Shown here: positions 7,276 to 10,953 of the stretch, in pieces
Numbering within the stretch: the first letter of the stretch is position 1
How the letters are laid out: every line of letters begins with the position of its first letter
Assembly: GCA_004151065.3 (NCBI GenBank)
Contig: NWUY0303893656.1
Coordinates: forward strand, 1-10,953
Length of the DNA stretch: 10,953 nucleotides
Direction: 5' to 3'
DNA from: Larix sibirica
Lineage: Eukaryota; Streptophyta; Pinopsida; Pinales; Pinaceae
Notes under the pieces: model-generated
Database searches by the model: none
Told to the model about the DNA's origin: nothing
What the model saw: the letters and a program-made list of their open reading frames with translations, nothing else
Position numbers and translations under genes: made by a program

Positions 7276-7599
7276 GCTGGACATAGATGTCTCGTAGTTG
7301 GAAGGGCGTGTGGTAGGGCTTAGACCTTATTGCCTATCACTTTTACTGGTGGTTTGGTCCTATCGTAAGGGATGAGAAGTGATGGCGTAACGTAAGTCTA
7401 GCTCAGGAAGCTCGTGTTGCCATAAAAAACGGTGAATCTGCGGTGAAATTAGCATATTGAATTTTATCAAAAAAATTTAAGTATTTTTTTATTTTCAAAT
7501 TTTATAATCTCTCGAATTTAATGCCGAATTTTATCACCGAATTTTTGCCGAACATCAAGGTTGCCAAACTCGAACACGAATTCAAACCAGGTGACTTAG

Positions 7600-7607
7600 C
7601 CTAAATT
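7600..7607. repeat. Right 8-bp target-site duplication
   Basis: CCTAAATT lies directly after the right terminal repeat and is identical to 6793-6800. Confidence 0.85.
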
Positions 7608-8834
7608 GCTATATCAATCAATAGGAATAATGTAAGATAGCTATAAACATTTGAGACATGAGTTATAATTGTTCAATATTTTAGTACTGGTCTAGAAAGA
7701 TTCATGCTTATTCACTTAAGTTCATTGGCATCTTATATTTTGAGTGTGAATTGGTCTAAAGAGCTAAGAGGCATGAGCCCTCTTAATTTATATAACCTAG
7801 AAATTTTAAAAAATGGCATGATTGATAGGTTCAATTGATTTCTTTTATTGTTGGTGGCACAAAAAACAATGATCATTCAATTGATTTTTGGCACTTATGA
7901 TTATGGGCCCCACATGGTTAGGACTCAGAGCTTGTTGAAGCTCCCAGAAAAAAGGGAGCGGCGAATGCAAGTTCCTGAAAAGCTCCCAAGCTCCCAAAGA
8001 AGCTTCAAATTAAAGTGAGCGTTTCGTACCAGCTCCCAAGCTCCCTGGAGCAGGGAAACGTTGGGTACAGGTTGCCCAAGTACTAGGAGTGGTACCCGTG
8101 CAACTATGGGTTTTTGTGATAAAAAATAATATCACTCTGGTATATCCACCAAAAACATCCATCAACAGGAAATTTATTAAAAATCTGACCTGCTGCACAT
8201 CTGCTTTTGAAATTAATTTGTATAGGCACCTTAGTTTATCCTGTGCAGGTGTCTCCTTTTTTATAAAACAGGGTTTCTAGGCATCTCAGAATCTTTTACA
8301 CTATATTTGTAAATTGTATACATCTGTAACTGTTGTGACCTTACTGTAAGAGCATCTTTAAAATGTTTGTCACCATCCAGATTCTAAACTGCTACTGCAA
8401 GGCATATCTGAGAAATTGTCCATTTCTGGACGTTTCATTGGCATTGCAGGTTCTGTTCGTCTTTTGTTCATTTAACATAAACTTTGCTACTGTTCTGGTT
8501 TTCTACCTGAAACAATTTCCTTTGATGTGGCTACCGTTGTCTGGCAGCATGTTACCATCTGACCACGTTCTCATCTCTATCTTGCCAGGCAAATCACATT
8601 TTCCCATCAACACATTTTATCATCTACAAATTATAGTGGATACCAGTAGCAGCCAATTCCTTTATAGTATTCTGTCTTTAGAAATTCAAGATATCAGCTG
8701 ATAATTTTATAGTATTCAAACTTTATAAAATCTAGACTTTCCTGTCCCACTCCCATATATGCTCTTCTGCTTCATGCAGACTTTCAACAGTATATTATCC
8801 AATGGTCCCTTTATTATTTACCAAACAAGACTAG
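7608..8834. other. Internal stretch of the LTR interval, right part
   Basis: AT-rich sequence with no recognisable gene. AGCTCCCAAGCTCCC occurs twice, at 7981-7995 and 8031-8045, inside a patch (7930-8060) rich in AGCTCCC and GGGAGC inverted copies that could fold. GGGTAC and GTACCC are paired at about 8065 and 8092. An open frame at 8363-8701 (+) translates into hydrophobic, low-information sequence. Several AG-ended pyrimidine tracts are present (for example 8439-8449, 8580-8589) but no convincing exon chain. Confidence 0.4.
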
Positions 8835-8966
8835 CAACCACCTGTGAAAACAGAGGAAGATGTAGTAGAATGCTCTTACCAAGCGCTGAGTGTGTTGGAA
8901 ACCAATCTGCTCAGACTGCCATGGTTGAATCTCTCTGGACAAGATCTCTTACTCATAGTGGCTATG
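8835..8966 (+). other. Exon-like open frame of 44 codons, unrecognised
   Basis: A frame opens after a TAG (8832-8834) and runs to a TAG at 8967-8969. It reads QPPVKTEEDVVECSYQALSV, LETNLLRLPWLNLSGQDLLL and IVAM. The amphipathic leucine pattern resembles a helical-repeat protein segment, but I cannot name a family. A possible 3' splice site is the CTAG at 8831-8834; a weak donor, AT/GTAGTA, lies at 8965-8970. The antisense strand also has a pyrimidine-rich AG at the edge, so the strand is not beyond doubt. It lies inside the LTR-bracketed interval, so it is either a captured host-gene fragment or evidence that the interval is an intron-rich gene region and not one element. Confidence 0.3.
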
Positions 8967-9220
8967 TAGTACATGCTCTTGGAGCTTATAGACAATTGTA
9001 TTTGTACCTAGTCTTTACAAAATTTTAACCTTTGAAACTATCAAATGATACAACCTTAGATTTATAAAATATTGAATTCTCAAGCTTCAATATATTTATG
9101 GCCTTCTATATGCAGTGTGACAAGTTTTAAATAGACTCAAAATAGCATTGTCTTAATGTTGTCTTTCCATCTTTGCAACCTCATGTTCAGATAAAGATTC
9201 CTTTCCAATTATGGACTTGG

Positions 9221-9237
9221 ACTGGTCTTTGGTACCA
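9221..9237 (-). other. Primer-binding site, initiator tRNA-Met-like (minus strand)
   Basis: Reading the minus strand from 9237, TGGTACCAAAGACCAG begins directly after the CTACA end of LTR copy B. It matches the tRNA-Met primer complement TGGTATCAGAGCCAG with two substitutions and one inserted base. Its position sets LTR B as a 5' LTR of a minus-strand element whose body lies at lower coordinates. Confidence 0.6.
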
Positions 9238-9478
9238 TGTAGGAAATTACAGTGCACACATTTACACACAACGGTAGAGAGTGAGAGTAAATTATTGTCT
9301 TCATTATTAACATTGCAACAATACATCTCACACACTATAAATCACCATAGGTGACATTTTTATAGAACCCTTGGTTGGTTAGGTGTTTTGACCACCTAAC
9401 CCCCAATGACAATATTTAACTTTACATTGGACACGTTTAACATATAAAGTGTTAATGACTGCTCTAACCCTAAAACCC
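9238..9478 (-). mobile_element. LTR copy B (5' LTR of minus-strand element)
   Basis: On the minus strand it ends GTAATTTCCTACA at 9238, immediately before the primer site, and aligns back to about 9478 with LTR copy A. A TATA-like box TATAAAAA lies at 9364-9357 (minus strand), followed ~50 bp on by the R-like region with AATGTTAATAATGAAG, where copy A reads AATAATAAAATC (a poly(A)-signal-like sequence). The 5' terminus is unclear: copy B has GGGTTTTAGG where copy A has TGTTATTAGG. Confidence 0.6.
9353..9365 (-). promoter_or_regulatory. TATA-like promoter element of LTR B
   Basis: CTATAAAAATGTC on the minus strand sits upstream of the R-like part of the LTR, in the usual place of an LTR TATA box. 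The corresponding site in copy A is degraded to CTATACATATGTC. Confidence 0.45.
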
Positions 9479-9679
9479 TGCCTATTTCCCCCAAAGTACT
9501 CATCGGCAAAGTAGTCATCAGAGCAACTTCTCCAGTTTCTTATAACTTGCTGCAGAGGGAAAATTGTGAGGTATATGATGCCGTTCTGCATGAATCCTGT
9601 TAGGTTAATCTATTCTCCCAGCTAGCAGGATATCCTAAGTGTACCATTTGTACATTTTGTTTTCTAATGTAGTCATCAC

Positions 9680-9868
9680 TCATTTCCACAGGTCTGTGGG
9701 ATTACATCTATGCCAAAAGTAATGCCCAAGTACCCGATGATCTGTCCAGGCTGTATTAAGTTTCCACTTCTTGACAAGCCAGTCTGGGAAGCCATCCGGA
9801 CTAATAATATGCTCCTGTCTCATTTCCGCCCTAACCAGTGTACCATGTTTTTTCAAGTTGGCATTTCT
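9680..9868 (-). other. Coding-like segment open on both strands, unrecognised
   Basis: Three frames are open here. The minus-strand frame (9868 down to a stop at 9682-9680) reads KKHGTLVRAEMRQEHIISPD, GFPDWLVKKWKLNTAWTDHR and VLGHYFWHRCNPTDLWK, with five tryptophans. On the plus strand a good 3' splice site, CTCATTTCCACAG (9679-9691), is followed by either LWDYIYAKSNAQVPDDLSRL ending at a TAA (9757-9759), or a longer frame to 9901 with MPKVMPKYPMICPGCIKFPL and DKPVWEAIRTNNMLLSHF. Three open frames and raised G+C suggest an ancient coding segment. I cannot decide the strand or name a family. Confidence 0.3.
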
Positions 9869-10087
9869 TCATCGATAATTATATCTGCAATGCACATGTA
9901 ATTCTTTTTTCAAAATGGCATAGGTTGGTTTTGTGCAGTACTTGACCTTATTTTTGGGTGCAGTAAATGTCATAATCTTGAGTGTAGTATACAACCTTTG
10001 ATCCACTTTTTGTATTCTAGGAATGATTTGATCACATCCTATGGAGAAGATTTATTGGATTTTTTTGTTGTTTTATAATGTTTGCAG

Positions 10088-10953
10088 GGTCAACAAGAAA
10101 ATGGAGGCAAATAATAATTGGAAACGTTTGATGGGTATAGAATTGCAAGTGTTGTGCTTTTGAATATATTTGGGGATTGTATACAATCTTTAAAACTATG
10201 CTAATTACTTATGTCTGATTATGTTTTATGAACTATGTCTTGGATTCTTGAACTGAATTGAGATTGGATCTGAAGATGATGTTTCTAGTTATGTGCTCAT
10301 TCCTGTATCAAATTGACCAAATGTTTGTTTATTCAATTTGATAGATGACACATTGCTTGATCTGCCTTCCGATTGCATGGATTTGAATGCTCATTTATAT
10401 TTTTATGGAGGGCCTTTGAATAAAAATAATTATAATTTTTGGTATGTAGCTACTGTATAATTACTTTCATGTTTAATTGAAATCTCTGTTGTCACTCATG
10501 TAAAGTTATTGTTATTATGAAGCATTAACAAATTGTCTTCAGAAAAGTTGAAAAATTTAAGAGAGTTTATTGATGGCCACTTAGATGCAGTCCTTTATTA
10601 CACTCATAAAGGATATACAAGTTAAGTTGTTATTCTGTAGTATAAATATATTATATCGATATGTTCTAGTATTTTTCTAAAAACGCTTCTTAGGTTCCAT
10701 GGGAGTCTTTGATACTTTAAAATATATATTTTTAAATGTTATTCTCTCTTTTAAGTTTTGAGTAGTAATATGTTTGCCCTTTCTTCAGTAGGCAGGTTTA
10801 TTTAATTTATTGTTGATATTCTATTGTCGTGTATATGCCAAATCTTAAATTTGACATATTTTTTGTTCCATGTTCCAATTTTCTGGTCCTTATTTTAGTT
10901 CTTTTAGAGGTTGGAGAGTTAGCTCAGGGATTCAAGATTATTCTTGCTGGTTA
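10088..10953 (+). CDS. Partial host gene, four exons, unnamed (continues past the window)
   Basis: Exons inferred from splice sites and frame: 10088-10134 (after TGTTTGCAG, ends at GG/GTATAG; VNKKMEANNNWKRLM), 10345-10441 (after TTTGATAG, ends at TG/GTATGT; DDTLLDLPSDCMDLNAHLYF, YGGPLNKNNYNF), 10543-10620 (after TTGTCTTCAG, ends at AA/GTTAAG; KLKNLREFIDGHLDAVLYYT, HKGYT) and 10899 to the window end (after TCCTTATTTTAG; ILLEVGELAQGFKIILAG). Introns are 210, 101 and 278 bp. Exons 1-2 and 3-4 join in frame exactly, and the split codons give Asp and Ile. Exon 2 to exon 3 does not: the best sites produce TGA. Using donor TAT/GTAGCT (exon end 10445) and acceptor GAAAAG (exon start 10548) keeps the frame open across the junction. 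The product is soluble-looking, without signal peptide or membrane span in the visible part. I do not recognise the family. The upstream exons are not certain. Confidence 0.6.
10135..10344 (+). other. Intron between exons 1 and 2 of the unnamed gene
   Basis: Begins GTATAG and ends TCAATTTGATAG; 210 bp, T-rich, with stops in every frame. It splits an aspartate codon (G in the upstream exon, AT in the downstream exon). Confidence 0.55.
10621..10898 (+). other. Intron between exons 3 and 4 of the unnamed gene
   Basis: Begins GTTAAG and ends in a pyrimidine-rich tract TTTTCTGGTCCTTATTTTAG; 278 bp, strongly T-rich. It splits an isoleucine codon (A in the upstream exon, TT in the downstream exon). 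Another AG-ended tract (CCCTTTCTTCAG, ~10777-10788) lies inside, but the frame after it opens with a stop. Confidence 0.55.

Larger units (their letters stand above)
6801..7599. mobile_element. 799-bp non-autonomous hAT-like TIR transposon
   Basis: The left end CTAAGTCACC (6801-6810) and the right end GGTGACTTAG (7590-7599) are perfect 10-bp inverted repeats. They are flanked by a perfect 8-bp direct repeat CCTAAATT (6793-6800 and 7600-7607). An 8-bp duplication is the hallmark of the hAT superfamily; the terminal sequence itself is not one I can assign to a named family. Subterminal regions carry many copies of a CGGTGA/TCACCG or GCCGAATTT motif, as expected of transposase-binding sites. There is no transposase-length open frame, so mobility would have depended on an enzyme supplied elsewhere. 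Base composition is richer in G+C and CpG than the surroundings, and the ends and target duplication are unmutated, so this is the youngest event visible in the window. Confidence 0.85.
5227..9478 (-). mobile_element. Putative non-autonomous LTR retroelement with nested DNA transposon
   Basis: Two similar LTR-like sequences in the same minus orientation (5227-5480 and 9238-9478) bracket ~3.76 kb. A tRNA-Met-like primer site adjoins the inner edge of the right-hand copy and a purine tract lies near the inner edge of the left-hand copy, as in a complete element read on the minus strand. Removing the 799-bp insertion and its duplicated target leaves an internal region of ~2.95 kb. I find no gag, protease, integrase, RT or RNase H motif in it on either strand, so if it is one element it is non-autonomous or fully decayed. 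The flanks TTCCT (5221-5225) and TGCCT (9479-9483) match at four of five bases if the left edge is moved by one base; this is weak support for a target-site duplication. The alternative is two unrelated solo copies. Confidence 0.45.

Noticed and set aside
8010-8198. 62-codon minus-strand open frame overlapping the AGCTCCC patch
   Set aside because: The translation is dominated by the DNA repeats (PAPGSLGAG-like) with a hydrophobic start and no recognisable domain.
8363-8701. 112-codon plus-strand open frame
   Set aside because: T-rich DNA gives phenylalanine- and leucine-rich sequence by chance; no splice chain, no motif, no defined membrane topology.
5221-9483. TTCCT/TGCCT as a firm target-site duplication of the LTR element
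   Set aside because: Only four of five bases match and it needs a one-base shift of the LTR edge; kept only as weak support.
9153-9591. Two minus-strand open frames across the LTR B and its edge
   Set aside because: They read through LTR and primer-site sequence, which is not coding; the frame at 9379-9591 has an interesting SDDYFADEYFGG piece but too little to call.
10777-10800. CCCTTTCTTCAG as the acceptor of exon 4
   Set aside because: The following bases give stops in the required phase, while the acceptor at 10897-10898 restores an open frame to the window end.

Overview
The window looks like nuclear DNA of a seed plant with a large, transposon-rich genome. A gymnosperm is my best guess. 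It is AT-rich, has no bacterial-style gene packing, carries decayed LTR retrotransposons with initiator-tRNA-Met-type primer sites, and its only convincing host gene is split into short exons with GT...AG introns. No complete protein-coding gene, tRNA, rRNA or CRISPR array is visible.

Bases 1-3950 are an old, scrambled Ty3/gypsy block. It starts with a three-copy, exact 50-bp tandem repeat, followed by a displaced RNase H relic (395-604). Next come the 3' part of a different LTR (about 640-900) with a primer-binding site (905-916) and a heavily mutated gag (949-2000). The retropepsin part of pol then appears as about 3.6 tandem copies of a ~430-bp unit (2001-3560). No reverse transcriptase or integrase follows; the array runs into a GT-rich repeated block of unknown origin.

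Bases 3950-5226 hold unrecognised coding-like islands (+ strand 4082-4234; - strand 4887-5226) separated by a 213-bp tandem duplication.

Bases 5227-9478 are bracketed by two related LTR-like sequences of ~250 bp in the same (minus) orientation. The right one (9238-9478) is followed, reading the minus strand, by a tRNA-Met-like primer site. Together they are best read as one old, non-autonomous minus-strand LTR element of ~4.2 kb whose internal region has no recognisable gag or pol. Nested inside it is a much fresher 799-bp DNA transposon (6801-7599) with perfect 10-bp terminal inverted repeats and a perfect 8-bp target-site duplication, which fits a non-autonomous hAT-like element. An exon-like open frame (8835-8966, + strand) also lies inside the LTR interval.

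Bases 9479-10953 are flank. A coding-like segment is open in several frames (9680-9868). Four short + strand exons (10088-10134, 10345-10441 or 10445, 10543 or 10548-10620, 10899 to the window end) then form part of a host gene I cannot name. Two of its three exon junctions join in frame directly; the middle one needs an alternative splice choice or carries a frameshift.

The window is therefore mostly layered repeats next to the 3'-running part of a real intron-rich gene. The main points of interest are the tandem amplification of a retropepsin module, the intact hAT-like insertion and the unnamed host gene.
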